The notes: generated by a model not told the origin, from the letters alone. A stretch of DNA of 64,000 bases from Paracoccus wurundjeri (GCF_030678915.1 NZ_JAUUTZ010000015.1:1-64000); one strand, 5' to 3'; shown: positions 32,030-39,321, counted from the stretch's first letter. Numbers and translations are program-made.

Positions 32030-32755
32030 TTATTGCGTCGAGCCTGCGGGGTTCATCTGCATGCCGTAGATATTGGCCAGCGACATGCTGCCCTCGGCTG
32101 TGCCGAATGACTGCAAGGCTCCTTGAGCCAATGCCAGATGCGCCTGTGCCCGGGCGGCAGCATCCTGCGCGGCACTATCCTTCGAAAAGGCGCGGAACAG
32201 GACGAGATCAACGAGGATGCCCTGATAGACGTCATCCATTGGAACTGCAGTAGTGTAGGATTCGAGGTTCAGTGAACCACTTGGCGGGAGCGGGATGGGG
32301 GCCGGATACATGCCAACAACTGCTTCCAGCCGGCCGCTCCCATTATTGCCCGGCACAACATAGAACTCGCGCGGCGACATGGCGTCTTGCAGCACCATAT
32401 CCACGTTGGCGGAATAGGGCAGCACAGTTGGATCCTGCCAGCCGGGGATCTGACTGTCGAGGATTTCGCGCCGCCAGAGCGATCGCACCGCCCGGCCACG
32501 AGCGCTAGCCGGGGCGGCGCCGACATTACAGACGATGCGGGACAGAATCGTATATTCCGGCGGTAAGGATTGCAGTGTACCGTTGTCGAGCTCGAGAATG
32601 ACAGTGCCGGACTTGGCGTTCGGCTTGACGGTAATGATGGCTCGCATGCCCTCGTTTAGCCACTCGCGCAACTCGACCGGAGTCCAGCGAATAGCACCCG
32701 CGTCCTGCAGGATGGTGTTGGCCTTGCGCATAACATCTGCTGCGGTGAACGACAT
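32030..32755 (-). CDS. phage head-tail adaptor-like protein (DUF6682-like)
   Basis: A 241-residue protein. The N-terminus SFTAADVMRKANTILQDAGA, then WTPVELREWLNEGMRAII, is typical of a phage family found next to N4-gp56-type capsids, usually treated as an adaptor or connector. The central part holds LPPEYTILSRIVCNV. The C-terminus is helical and Ala-rich (QDAAARAQAHLALAQGAL). The same order of genes (capsid, small proteins, this protein) supports the assignment. Confidence 0.65.
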   Translation of the reverse strand: MSFTAADVMRKANTILQDAGAIRWTPVELREWLNEGMRAIITVKPNAKSGTVILELDNGTLQSLPPEYTILSRIVCNVGAAPASARGRAVRSLWRREILDSQIPGWQDPTVLPYSANVDMVLQDAMSPREFYVVPGNNGSGRLEAVVGMYPAPIPLPPSGSLNLESYTTAVPMDDVYQGILVDLVLFRAFSKDSAAQDAAARAQAHLALAQGALQSFGTAEGSMSLANIYGMQMNPAGSTQ

Positions 32756-32780
32756 TCGCTGAAACTCCTGTGTGCGCCGA

Positions 32781-33239
32781 TCACGCGGCGTTGGCTTCGA
32801 GGGCGGCCTTGATCTGGGCGATCATGGTGTCGCGGCCCGCTTTCGGGCTCGGCTTACGGCCGACTTCCTTTTCGAAGATCGCGCGCAGATCATCATCGGA
32901 AGTCCCCTCCAACAGGTAGGGGGCATTGTCATTCCCGGAGTCATTCTGACCTTCACCGTTGCCGGTGTTGGTCTGCTGGTTGCCAGCATTGTCGGTGCCG
33001 GGGGTAATGGTGGTGTCGGTCGTACCGGTCTGGTGGTCGGAATCGCCCTTCGCAGGCTTTTCGCCAGCCAAGCGGCGATAGCCTTCCTTGATCTCAAGGA
33101 ACCGGGTGACGTGCGCCTTGATCGTCACGTCAGCGACATGGGGGCCGTCAGAACTGTTCTCGGGGCGGAAATGGTACGTCTCAGTGCCGATGGTAACGAC
33201 TGTACCTTTCGGGCGGCGGCGCAGGCATTCGATTTTCAT
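32781..33239 (-). CDS. small capsid-associated protein (152 aa)
   Basis: A 152-residue protein from ATG 33239 with AGAGG upstream. The N-terminal 60 residues are beta-rich (KGTVVTIGTETYHFRPEN). A Thr/Asn/Gly/Asp-rich linker follows, and then a C-terminal 35-residue helical segment (DDDLRAIFEKEVGRKPSPKA) that resembles small Rho-N/SAP-like or capsid-tethering helices. A head decoration or completion role fits its position between capsid and adaptor. Function not proven. Confidence 0.55.
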   Translation of the reverse strand: MKIECLRRRPKGTVVTIGTETYHFRPENSSDGPHVADVTIKAHVTRFLEIKEGYRRLAGEKPAKGDSDHQTGTTDTTITPGTDNAGNQQTNTGNGEGQNDSGNDNAPYLLEGTSDDDLRAIFEKEVGRKPSPKAGRDTMIAQIKAALEANAA

Positions 33240-33310
33240 GGGTTCATCCTCTCGATGGCGAAAGCCATGTGGGTGAAGCGCCCCGGTGGTGAACCGGGGC
33301 GATCGGGTCA

Positions 33311-33769
33311 TCAAACCGGGTTGCTGACGCCGGTGGCGTAGCGGATTCGCAGATGCAGAACGGTGTCCGGATCGGCGGCGATGGTTGCCGAAGGTCTAAC
33401 GCCGATACTGCGGGCTGCATCGGATTTGCCAGCCGCGGCAATGGCGGCCATCGTCATGTCCGTTTCGGTTTCCGGATCCACAGCGCTGAACAACTCCGTA
33501 CCGCTGGTGCGGGCCGGATCGTCGGAGCCAACGTCACCAGACATGAAGCCAACATTCAGTGTGGTTCCGGCGGTCCCTTCCGCAAAGATTGTCGCGCCGA
33601 GGATGCGGCAATAAGGCGGCAGGTAGGCCAGTTCCAGAATGTCGGCGGCCGCCACGGGTTCCTTGAACACGTGGGTGACGAGCTCTTCGGTGACGACGTT
33701 TGCGACATAGGGCGAGGGCAGGACCAGACGGCCATTGCCGCCGGTGTAGTTGGATTTCTTGATAGCCAT
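33311..33769 (-). CDS. phage protein downstream of capsid (152 aa)
   Basis: A 152-residue protein starting MAIKKSNYTGGNGRLVLPSP. It has strands around ELAYLPPYCRILGATIFAEG and TAGTTLNVGFMSGDVG and ends TVLHLRIRYATGVSNPV. The pattern is that of small head proteins often found immediately after N4-gp56-type capsid genes. It is 68 bases from the capsid stop. Family name not certain; decoration protein is the best guess. Confidence 0.55.
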   Translation of the reverse strand: MAIKKSNYTGGNGRLVLPSPYVANVVTEELVTHVFKEPVAAADILELAYLPPYCRILGATIFAEGTAGTTLNVGFMSGDVGSDDPARTSGTELFSAVDPETETDMTMAAIAAAGKSDAARSIGVRPSATIAADPDTVLHLRIRYATGVSNPV

Positions 33770-33837
33770 ATCCGGGTTCCTTTCGCGTGATGGCTGATCG
33801 GGTCAGATGCGGGGGCGGATCATTCCGCCCCTGCCAA

Positions 33838-34935
33838 TCAGGCGTTCGGGTTGGTGGATGCGGTATCGACCGCGATCACGCCAAAGTCCCGGTTGTTGAA
33901 GCGGGTTTTCTTGAATCCGCAGATGCAACCGGCGTAGATCGCCACACGGTTCTTCGCGTCCTTCAGTTCCTCTTCCCACTGGAAGCGGGTGCCGTTGCCA
34001 GCCTGACCATATGCGACGACGCCAGCCTGTCGTCCCATGAACAGGGAACGATGGGCTTCAACGTCACCGCCGGCACCATAGTCGGTAAAGCGGCGCACGT
34101 TCTCATGCTGGTGAATGACAACATCATTCAGCATGCCCAGACCACCCTTGAAGATCGGGTTGTTCCGACCTTCGGCGCTGGCTGCAGCCTTCTGCACGTC
34201 AGCCCACGACAAGGTGGATTGTTCGGTGCGCAGGTCATAGGCTTGCCACGGCGAGATCAGCAAGACGAAGTGCTTGTTGCCCTCGACGTTCACGGCAGTC
34301 ATTTTCACAGTGTCCGGATCGGTGGCGTTCATCATCCGAGGGATGGTGCTGATCCGCTCGATGGTGGCGCGGCTCATCTTGTCGGCTGCCGTCAGGGTTG
34401 CCTTCGAGTTCGCAGCACCGCCATAGGCGATGTGCGCGGCGTCAGGTGCCTGGATCGGGTTGTTCGCGAAGGCCGACGTGATCTTGGCGTCCTCGTTCAC
34501 GGCCGACAGGGTGGCGTCACCCGACAGATACACGAAGACAAGCTCATCGAACCATTCCGCGACATACTCGGCGGTCCGGTCCTTGGCGACCATGCGCAGA
34601 TCGTGCAGCGTGCGCTTGCGCGACATGCGGCCGCCGGCGTCGGCACCCTTCCGGGCTTGGTCGATATGGACTTCATCACTGTAGAAGGTCAGGTTTTCTT
34701 CCTTGCCCTCGACGTTGTCGTCGCCATAGACCATGCCGCCGCGAAGACGCATGGACAGATCGAAGCGCACGCGGTCACCCGCATCCGATTCCAGCTCGAC
34801 CTTGCGTTCGATAATGTGGTTCTCGCCCTTTCCGATGAAGCGATTGAAGTACATCTGCTTCTCGGTGTCGGTCGCGAGCGCGGTTGCCCAGCGCTTTACG
34901 GCACGCGGATCGCCAACAGAGATATTGGTCTGCAT
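33838..34935 (-). CDS. N4-gp56 family major capsid protein
   Basis: A 365-residue protein from ATG 34935. It has features of the N4-gp56 (DUF4043) capsid family: an early AVKRWATALATDTEKQMYF, then FIGKGENHIIERKVELESDA, DRVRFDLSMRLRGGMVYGDD, an inner STIPRMMNATDPDT, and FVLLISPWQAYDLRTEQSTL near residue 215. The family adopts the HK97 capsid fold. The start codon lies in leader hairpin E, with AAAGGAG as ribosome binding site. It heads the longest late unit. No terminase or portal is seen upstream, where a sulfotransferase-like gene has been inserted instead. Confidence 0.85.
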   Translation of the reverse strand: MQTNISVGDPRAVKRWATALATDTEKQMYFNRFIGKGENHIIERKVELESDAGDRVRFDLSMRLRGGMVYGDDNVEGKEENLTFYSDEVHIDQARKGADAGGRMSRKRTLHDLRMVAKDRTAEYVAEWFDELVFVYLSGDATLSAVNEDAKITSAFANNPIQAPDAAHIAYGGAANSKATLTAADKMSRATIERISTIPRMMNATDPDTVKMTAVNVEGNKHFVLLISPWQAYDLRTEQSTLSWADVQKAAASAEGRNNPIFKGGLGMLNDVVIHQHENVRRFTDYGAGGDVEAHRSLFMGRQAGVVAYGQAGNGTRFQWEEELKDAKNRVAIYAGCICGFKKTRFNNRDFGVIAVDTASTNPNA

Positions 34936-34988
34936 GGAAGTGCTCCTTTGTTCACAGACGCGGGGTTGTGAACTGCGCACTTCCTATG
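34933..34988 (-). promoter_or_regulatory. leader hairpin E (CATAGGAAGTGC family) at capsid start
   Basis: CATAGGAAGTGC (34988-34977) pairs with GCACTTCCATG (34943-34933) over 11 bp with one bulged A; the closing ATG is the capsid start. A second stem, GTTCACA with TGTGAAC, sits inside, leaving AAAGGAG near the top. It is the most stable-looking member of the family. Confidence 0.8.
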
Positions 34989-35005
34989 GCAGATCGAATG
35001 ACCTC

Positions 35006-35035
35006 TATTTACCACAGCCTCTGATATTGTCGCAA
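35006..35035 (-). promoter_or_regulatory. sigma-70-like promoter for the capsid unit
   Basis: Leftward TTGCGA (35035-35030), an 18-nt spacer, TAAATA (35011-35006). Transcription would start near 34999, eleven bases before leader motif E. The -35 overlaps an inverted repeat, GCAACTAG ... CTAGGTTGC (35032-35055), that could be a repressor site shared with the divergent sulfotransferase-like gene. Confidence 0.5.
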
Positions 35036-35055
35036 CTAGTGATATGCTAGGTTGC
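35032..35055. promoter_or_regulatory. inverted repeat, candidate operator
   Basis: GCAACTAG and CTAGGTTGC form an interrupted dyad with one unpaired base. It lies between two divergent genes and over the -35 of the capsid promoter. An operator is inferred from its position only. Confidence 0.35.
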
Positions 35056-35138
35056 GGATTAATTGACTGAAGGTAATGATGTCATGAAGGCGAATGAAAC
35101 TTGTACTAATTGGCAGTTTCGGTCAACAGGAGGAGATA

Positions 35139-36086
35139 GTGAAGCCGAAGTTAATTTTGCATATCGGTATGCCAAAAACTGGATCGCGAGCTATCCAAGA
35201 AGCGCTGAACGGATATGACGACGGCCGGATTGCGTATCTTGATGCTGGACCGATAAACCACAGCGTCTTCATTCAATCCATGTTCATGCCGATAGAGCAG
35301 TGTATGAAGAATGTACCTATGAGGTACCCGAATGCATCTTCAGTCAAAAAGTATCGTCGTCAGTTGAATGATCGAGCTCTTAAATCCATTGGGCGCGGCA
35401 GGAATAAGTATATACTAAGCGCTGAAATTCTTTACCATCTTAATCCACAAAATTTTGGAAGGTGCATAGATTATTTCGATAATCTGTTTTCAGACATTGA
35501 GGTTGTTGGTTATGTTCGCTCTCCGAAGTCATACATCAATAGCGCGTTTCAGCAAAGGGTGAAAACCGGGCTTGGCCGGTTTTCATTGGAGTTACCGTCT
35601 TACACAAGTAAGATCACAAAGTTTTTCTCAACTCGCTGGCATCTAAACTTCAGGAAGTATGGAGATGTGGATATAGTTGATGATTTCTGTTCGTTCGCCG
35701 GAATCAAAGACTCAGTGCGAGAGATAAGGGAAAATAATCAATCTATGTCCGCACATGCTACAGCATTGCTCTATAAGATGAACAAAACCTCTCCAAACCC
35801 AGTTTCCAGTCCAGCTTTGTTTCAGGAGCGCGCTCATCTAATAAAGAAAATATCTAGGTTGGGAAGCTCCCTGCCACTAAAGATAGACGAAAGCGTCATG
35901 ACGATTGATTATCGTGAAGTAGATTGGGTTCAGAAGCGATTAAACATCGACCTGTCGGAACCGCCCATCCACGGCATCAAGTCCGAGGGCGAAATACTTG
36001 GTCTGGCGGACGAAGCTGAAGCTCTATTAAAGGAACTCACGGGCGCGGCTTCCTCTCGCCCGTGTCCTGTTCAATCTCGATCTTGA
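35139..36086 (+). CDS. sulfotransferase-like protein 3
   Basis: A 315-residue protein. GTG 35139 is preferred because AGGAGG lies five bases upstream and the phosphosulfate-loop motif (LILHIGMPKTGSRAIQEAL) then falls at the N-terminus, as in the two other copies; ATG 35094 is possible. VVGYVRSPKSYINSAFQQRV fits the 3'-phosphate site. AT-rich. It is placed rightward between the leftward csrA-like and capsid genes, and its last ~17 codons overlap the csrA-like gene. This indicates insertion with read-through into phage sequence. A surface-glycan substrate is inferred. Confidence 0.7.
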   Translation: MKPKLILHIGMPKTGSRAIQEALNGYDDGRIAYLDAGPINHSVFIQSMFMPIEQCMKNVPMRYPNASSVKKYRRQLNDRALKSIGRGRNKYILSAEILYHLNPQNFGRCIDYFDNLFSDIEVVGYVRSPKSYINSAFQQRVKTGLGRFSLELPSYTSKITKFFSTRWHLNFRKYGDVDIVDDFCSFAGIKDSVREIRENNQSMSAHATALLYKMNKTSPNPVSSPALFQERAHLIKKISRLGSSLPLKIDESVMTIDYREVDWVQKRLNIDLSEPPIHGIKSEGEILGLADEAEALLKELTGAASSRPCPVQSRS

Positions 36087-36207
36087 TGCCGTCGGGGGCG
36101 TCCACGCCGATTTTAGCCGCGCGTTCGCCGATGCGGAACACGTAAAGAACCACATCGCCGACGCTGACCTTGATCGGCTTTTCCACTTTGACGTTGCGGA
36201 TCAGCAT
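36037..36207 (-). CDS. CsrA-like (carbon storage regulator fold) protein, 56 aa
   Basis: A 56-codon gene from ATG 36207, with GAGAGGG six bases upstream. It begins MLIRNVKVEKPIKVSV and continues GDVVLYVFRIGERAAKIGVD, then APDGIKIEIEQ. This aligns along its length with CsrA/RsmA, including the MLI start, the GD before the central strands and the (I/V)GV(N/D)AP motif. CsrA dimers bind GGA motifs in mRNA leaders. Two canonical RNA-contact residues differ: Arg6 aligns with Val and Arg44 with Ile, so targets or affinity may differ. It is 18 bases behind a truncated leftward frame and upstream of the capsid unit, whose leader has GGA motifs. Confidence 0.7.
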   Translation of the reverse strand: MLIRNVKVEKPIKVSVGDVVLYVFRIGERAAKIGVDAPDGIKIEIEQDTGERKPRP

Positions 36208-36225
36208 GTGACGCCCTCTCTGTGA

Positions 36226-36411
36226 TTACGACACGTCGCGCAGGTAGGCTTCCTGCTGCTCGGGCGTCATGCGGCTGAACTCCCGTTCGGCATCGAGGCC
36301 ATTGGCGCGATCGAGGGCAGCGAACTGTCCGTCGGTAACCTCGTTCTCGGTCGCGGCGGTGACGTCGCCCAGCGTCTGGACCGGCTTCGGACGGGGCTCA
36401 TCGGTTGGCGA
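36226..36411 (-). pseudogene. N-terminally truncated phage gene (possibly portal or scaffold tail)
   Basis: A 61-codon open frame ends at TAA 36228 and is open back to a stop at 36414, but has no ATG, GTG or TTG in its first 44 codons. The reading is convincingly protein: KPVQTLGDVTAATENEVTDG, then FSRMTPEQQEAYLRDVS. It is followed by the csrA-like gene with good spacing. By position it could be the C-terminus of a portal or scaffold gene. The upstream part is missing and a rightward frame begins at the same place, so a deletion junction is likely near 36,400. Confidence 0.55.
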
Positions 36412-36412
36412 C

Positions 36413-36868
36413 TATATCGACGGTGAATACGGCCCCGGCGATAGCGATATTTCTAAAACGGTCGAGCAGATAGAGGACGAGGGACAGTCCGAACCCGAGG
36501 CCGAAGCAAAGGAGCCCGAGCCTGCGCCGAAGAAAGAGGCCGAGAAGCCAAAGCGCAGCACTGCGAGGGCCCCGGATCATACCGACAAGACCCCGCATCA
36601 TGATCGTCCAACCCGCCAGTCCAAGGCGCAAAAGGATGATGAAGGTCAAAGTTCCATGTTTGGGGGCTTCTCTGTTTCCGAAATGATCCAGAAGATTGCT
36701 GATCTGATCAAGAATGACCTGACGGATGGCGCTCCGCTCGATGAGACGCTGGAAATGTATGAGGTCCAGTTGGCCGATATCCGCAGCGCCGAGCCTGACG
36801 AATATGAAGGCATGATCGATGAGTTCAAGGCGTTCGTCGCGGAGCGGGACGGGGAAGGGGGTGAGTGA
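36413..36868 (+). pseudogene. 5'-truncated early gene product (acidic/charged linker protein)
   Basis: The rightward frame reads well from about 36413 (YIDGEYGPGDSDISKTVEQI) through a charged Glu/Lys/Pro linker to a helical C-terminal domain (GFSVSEMIQKIADLIKNDL; DEYEGMIDEFKAFVAERDG). Upstream, the same frame only reads antisense to the truncated leftward gene, so its natural start is absent, although an ATG at 36269 would allow translation of a chimera. It overlaps the next gene by four bases. The C-terminal domain is not recognised; a recombination or single-strand-binding accessory protein is possible. Confidence 0.5.
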
Positions 36869-37083
36869 TGAAATCACCTCGTCTCGACTGGCCCTATGAC
36901 GCCGGTGCAAAAGACCATGCCCAAAAGCCGCAAAGCGGCACATGGCGCAGGTCTGACGGCTCCACCGTCAAGATGGCTGACATGAACCCCTATCACCGTG
37001 CCGCCGCGATCAAGAAGGCAGAGCAGGAGGGCGATGTATCCATTGCAGAAGCCCTGCGCGCCTCTGGCCCGCTGCCTGACTGA
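36865..37083 (+). CDS. small early phage protein (72 aa)
   Basis: A 72-residue protein starting MMKSPRLDWPYDAGAKDHAQ, with RRSDGSTVKMADMNPYHRAA and a helical KKAEQEGDVSIAEALRAS. The start overlaps the preceding stop (ATGA type), so it is translationally coupled. Proteins with this N-terminal pattern are common in early regions of alphaproteobacterial prophages. Function unknown. Confidence 0.6.
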   Translation: MMKSPRLDWPYDAGAKDHAQKPQSGTWRRSDGSTVKMADMNPYHRAAAIKKAEQEGDVSIAEALRASGPLPD

Positions 37084-37097
37084 AAGGAAACTTCAAA

Positions 37098-37457
37098 ATG
37101 ACAATCGGCCTTGGACCGCATCTCAAGCAATTTTTCATAAGGATTGGGACTATGCCTCAAACCGTCGATGGAACGGGCTGGAAAGATCAACCTACAAGCG
37201 AGTCCGCCGCGGAACGAATAGCGCCTAAGGCCCCGATCCTTCGCCACAAGATCCTCAACCTGATGATTGCGATAGGCAGCCCGCTCACTGCTGACGAGAT
37301 CGCCAAGGTCATGAATCTGTCCGTTCTGACCGTCCGACCCCGGATCTCTGAACTAGCAAAGGCCGGTAAGCTGGTCGATTCCGGTAAGCGCGGCACCAAT
37401 GCCTCGGGCCGCAGTGCAGTGCGCTGGCGCGTCTCCGATCAGGAGGCGCAACCGTGA
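37098..37457 (+). CDS. winged-helix DNA-binding protein
   Basis: A 119-residue protein, with AAAGGAAA upstream of ATG 37098; a shorter form could start at 37152. Residues ~48-115 form a winged helix: LRHKILNLMIAIGSPLTADE, then IAKVMNLSVLTVRPRISELA as the recognition helix, and GRSAVRWRVSD as the wing. It probably regulates early transcription or acts as a replication-initiation accessory. It overlaps the GapR-like gene by four bases. Confidence 0.65.
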   Translation: MTIGLGPHLKQFFIRIGTMPQTVDGTGWKDQPTSESAAERIAPKAPILRHKILNLMIAIGSPLTADEIAKVMNLSVLTVRPRISELAKAGKLVDSGKRGTNASGRSAVRWRVSDQEAQP

Positions 37458-37744
37458 CCGACAAGCCCAAGATGAAAGACGATCCTGATTGGCAGGGCCA
37501 CAATAGCCGTGCCTATGCGGTGACCGCCGACGAATTGCGGTCCTTTATCGAGCGCGTGGAGCGGCTCAATCAGGAGAAGGCCGATATTGCCGATCAGACC
37601 AAAGAGGTTTTCGCCGAGGCGAAGAGCAGGGGCTACGACACAAAGGCCATTCGCAAGCTGATCGCCGAGCGCCGCCGCGACAAGGATGATCTTGCCGAGG
37701 AACAGGCCGTCTTGGACCTCTACCGCGAAGCGTTGGGGATGTGA
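37454..37744 (+). CDS. GapR-like (DUF2312) DNA-binding protein
   Basis: A 96-residue protein. The segment AVTADELRSFIERVERLNQE followed by KEVFAEAKSRGYDTKAIRKL is characteristic of the DUF2312/GapR family, a dimeric coiled-coil protein of alphaproteobacteria that tracks overtwisted DNA ahead of replication and transcription forks. Prophage copies are frequent. Here it has a short N-terminal extension (residues 1-20). It sits between the winged-helix and HNH genes, overlapping the former by four bases. Confidence 0.85.
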   Translation: MTDKPKMKDDPDWQGHNSRAYAVTADELRSFIERVERLNQEKADIADQTKEVFAEAKSRGYDTKAIRKLIAERRRDKDDLAEEQAVLDLYREALGM

Positions 37745-37746
37745 CG

Positions 37747-38100
37747 ATGGCTCGGCGTAAGACTTGGACAGCGAAACGCAGCCTAGCATTATTCGAAACC
37801 CATGGCGGAATATGTCATATTTGCGGGATGAAGATCTATGCCGGGGAAGCATGGGAGCGTGAACACATCATTCCGCTCGCAATGGGTGGTGCTGACGATG
37901 AGTCTAATGTTGCTCCGGCGCACAAGTCCTGCCACCGGACCAAAACCGGCACCGACGCTGCACAGATCGCTAAGGCGAATCGGGTCAGAGCCAAGCATTT
38001 CGGTGCGAAGAACGCGCGCCGAGTGGTCATTCCGGGCAGTCGAGACTCGAAATTCAAGCGCAAGCTGAACGGCCAAACCGTTCTGCGCGACAGTGAGTGA
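37747..38100 (+). CDS. HNH endonuclease
   Basis: A 117-residue protein. The HNH core begins with a CxxC knuckle (GICHICGMKI), then EREHIIPLAMGGADDESNVA and PAHKSCHRTKTG: His of EHI, Asn of ESN and the terminal CH..K. Phage HNH nucleases nick DNA at packaging or in homing; with no terminase seen nearby its partner is unknown. Start ATG 37747, or GTG 37741 overlapping the preceding stop. Confidence 0.85.
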   Translation: MARRKTWTAKRSLALFETHGGICHICGMKIYAGEAWEREHIIPLAMGGADDESNVAPAHKSCHRTKTGTDAAQIAKANRVRAKHFGAKNARRVVIPGSRDSKFKRKLNGQTVLRDSE

Positions 38101-38110
38101 GGTTAGGTAC

Positions 38111-38437
38111 ATGGCAGAACCCGCCCGCCCTTATACCCCCGACCAGCTTGCCGACCGATGGGGGTGCAGTGGTGAAACCGTTCGCGCCCTGATCCGCACA
38201 GGAAAGTTGCCTGCGTTCCGCGTTGGACGCATGATGAGGATCACTCAACAGACTGTGGAGGAATACGAGTCATGCGGGACTATCGAATCGGGCGACTCAA
38301 GGGTCGCTTCGTCGTCATGTGGAACGACGATGACGGAACCCGGCGACGTTATCGCCTTACGGCACACACGGCCAAAGAGGCCGAGCGCGAGGCGCGAGAC
38401 GCCATCATCAGGCACACCGCCCCAAGGCAGGGCATAA
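38111..38437 (+). CDS. excisionase-like helix-turn-helix protein
   Basis: A 108-residue frame from ATG 38111 (GAGG upstream). Residues ~8-55 are a MerR/AlpA-type helix-turn-helix: YTPDQLADRWGCSGETVRAL, then IRTGKLPAFRVGRMMRITQQ and TVEEYE. It precedes the integrase and should control excision directionality. Its last 55 codons overlap the first part of the integrase gene in another frame, an extensive overlap that recurs in related prophages and may couple the two. Confidence 0.75.
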   Translation: MAEPARPYTPDQLADRWGCSGETVRALIRTGKLPAFRVGRMMRITQQTVEEYESCGTIESGDSRVASSSCGTTMTEPGDVIALRHTRPKRPSARRETPSSGTPPQGRA

Positions 38438-39276
38438 CGGTGCAGCAGATCTGGGATGCATATAAGGCGGAAATGAAAGGCCGGCGGCAGGAATCGAAGA
38501 TGGAATATGCTGGCCGCAGTCTGCTGCCCGCCTTAGGCCATTTGTCCCCGGATCATCTATCTGTCGAGGACAGCCGGAAATATATCGCGGATCGCCGAGC
38601 CGTCGGGCGAAAGGATGCCACGATCAGGAGTGAATTAGGGTGCCTACGCACGGCACTGAAATGGGCCGGGATGAATCACATGATTTCCATTGTGCCGCGT
38701 GTCGAGTTGCCGCAGTCGCCGCAACCGCGAGAACGGTATCTTTCGCATGCCGAAGTGTCCGCGCTTCTTGATGCGGCAGGCGAGGCGCACATCAAACTTG
38801 CAATGCTGCTGATGCTGACTACCGCTGGGAGGATCGGCGCGCTTCTCGAATTGACATGGGATCGCGTAGATTTCGACCGTCGCCTGATAAAGCTGGCGAC
38901 GAACGATATTGGCCCGAAGAAGGGTCGTGCCACGGTGCCAATGAACGATACACTCTTGGCTGCCCTTAAATCCGCGCAGGAAACAGCACTATCGCAGCAT
39001 GTGATTGAGTGGGGCGGGGGACAGGTGAAGTCCATAAAGACCGGCTTCAACGCGGCCGTGAAGCGGGCCGGGATTGCACATTGCACCCCGCACGACCTGC
39101 GCCGAACCGCTGGCAGGTTCATGGTTGAGGCAGGAGTTTCGATTGATGAGGTCGCCCAATATCTCGGCCACACGAACCCCAATGTAACCCGCTCAACTTA
39201 CGCACGATTCTCCCCGGATCACCTGCGCAAAGCCGCTGGCGCTCTGGAATTTCTGAAACCCCGAAAGGTTCAATGA
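38272..39276 (+). CDS. phage tyrosine-type site-specific integrase
   Basis: A 334-residue tyrosine recombinase from ATG 38272 with GGAGG upstream. The N-terminal part has an arm/core-binding domain. The catalytic domain shows the first Arg in TTAGRIGALLELTWDRVDF, a Lys region (IGPKKGRATVPMN), HxxR in TPHDLRRTAGRF, and LGHTNPNVTRSTYARFS with the nucleophilic Tyr. The gene ends 45 bases from the 3' end of tRNA-Thr, which is the likely attachment site. It integrates and, with the upstream excisionase-like protein, excises the element. Confidence 0.92.
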   Translation: MRDYRIGRLKGRFVVMWNDDDGTRRRYRLTAHTAKEAEREARDAIIRHTAPRQGITVQQIWDAYKAEMKGRRQESKMEYAGRSLLPALGHLSPDHLSVEDSRKYIADRRAVGRKDATIRSELGCLRTALKWAGMNHMISIVPRVELPQSPQPRERYLSHAEVSALLDAAGEAHIKLAMLLMLTTAGRIGALLELTWDRVDFDRRLIKLATNDIGPKKGRATVPMNDTLLAALKSAQETALSQHVIEWGGGQVKSIKTGFNAAVKRAGIAHCTPHDLRRTAGRFMVEAGVSIDEVAQYLGHTNPNVTRSTYARFSPDHLRKAAGALEFLKPRKVQ

Positions 39277-39321
39277 ACCAGAAAGCAATCCTCTAAATGA
39301 CCGCTAAGTTATTGAAATTTA

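Noticed and set aside
33787..34971. Plus-strand frame of ~390 codons
   Set aside because: Antisense to the capsid gene, with no family pattern.
5905..34988. Leader motif as a phage RNA-polymerase promoter
   Set aside because: No phage RNA polymerase is seen, the conserved bases pair with the start codon, and sigma-70-like boxes lie upstream for three copies. Not excluded, but a leader RNA element explains more.
35094..35138. Earlier ATG start for sulfotransferase-like protein 3
   Set aside because: The GTG at 35139 has a better ribosome binding site and places the phosphosulfate loop at the N-terminus as in the other two copies.
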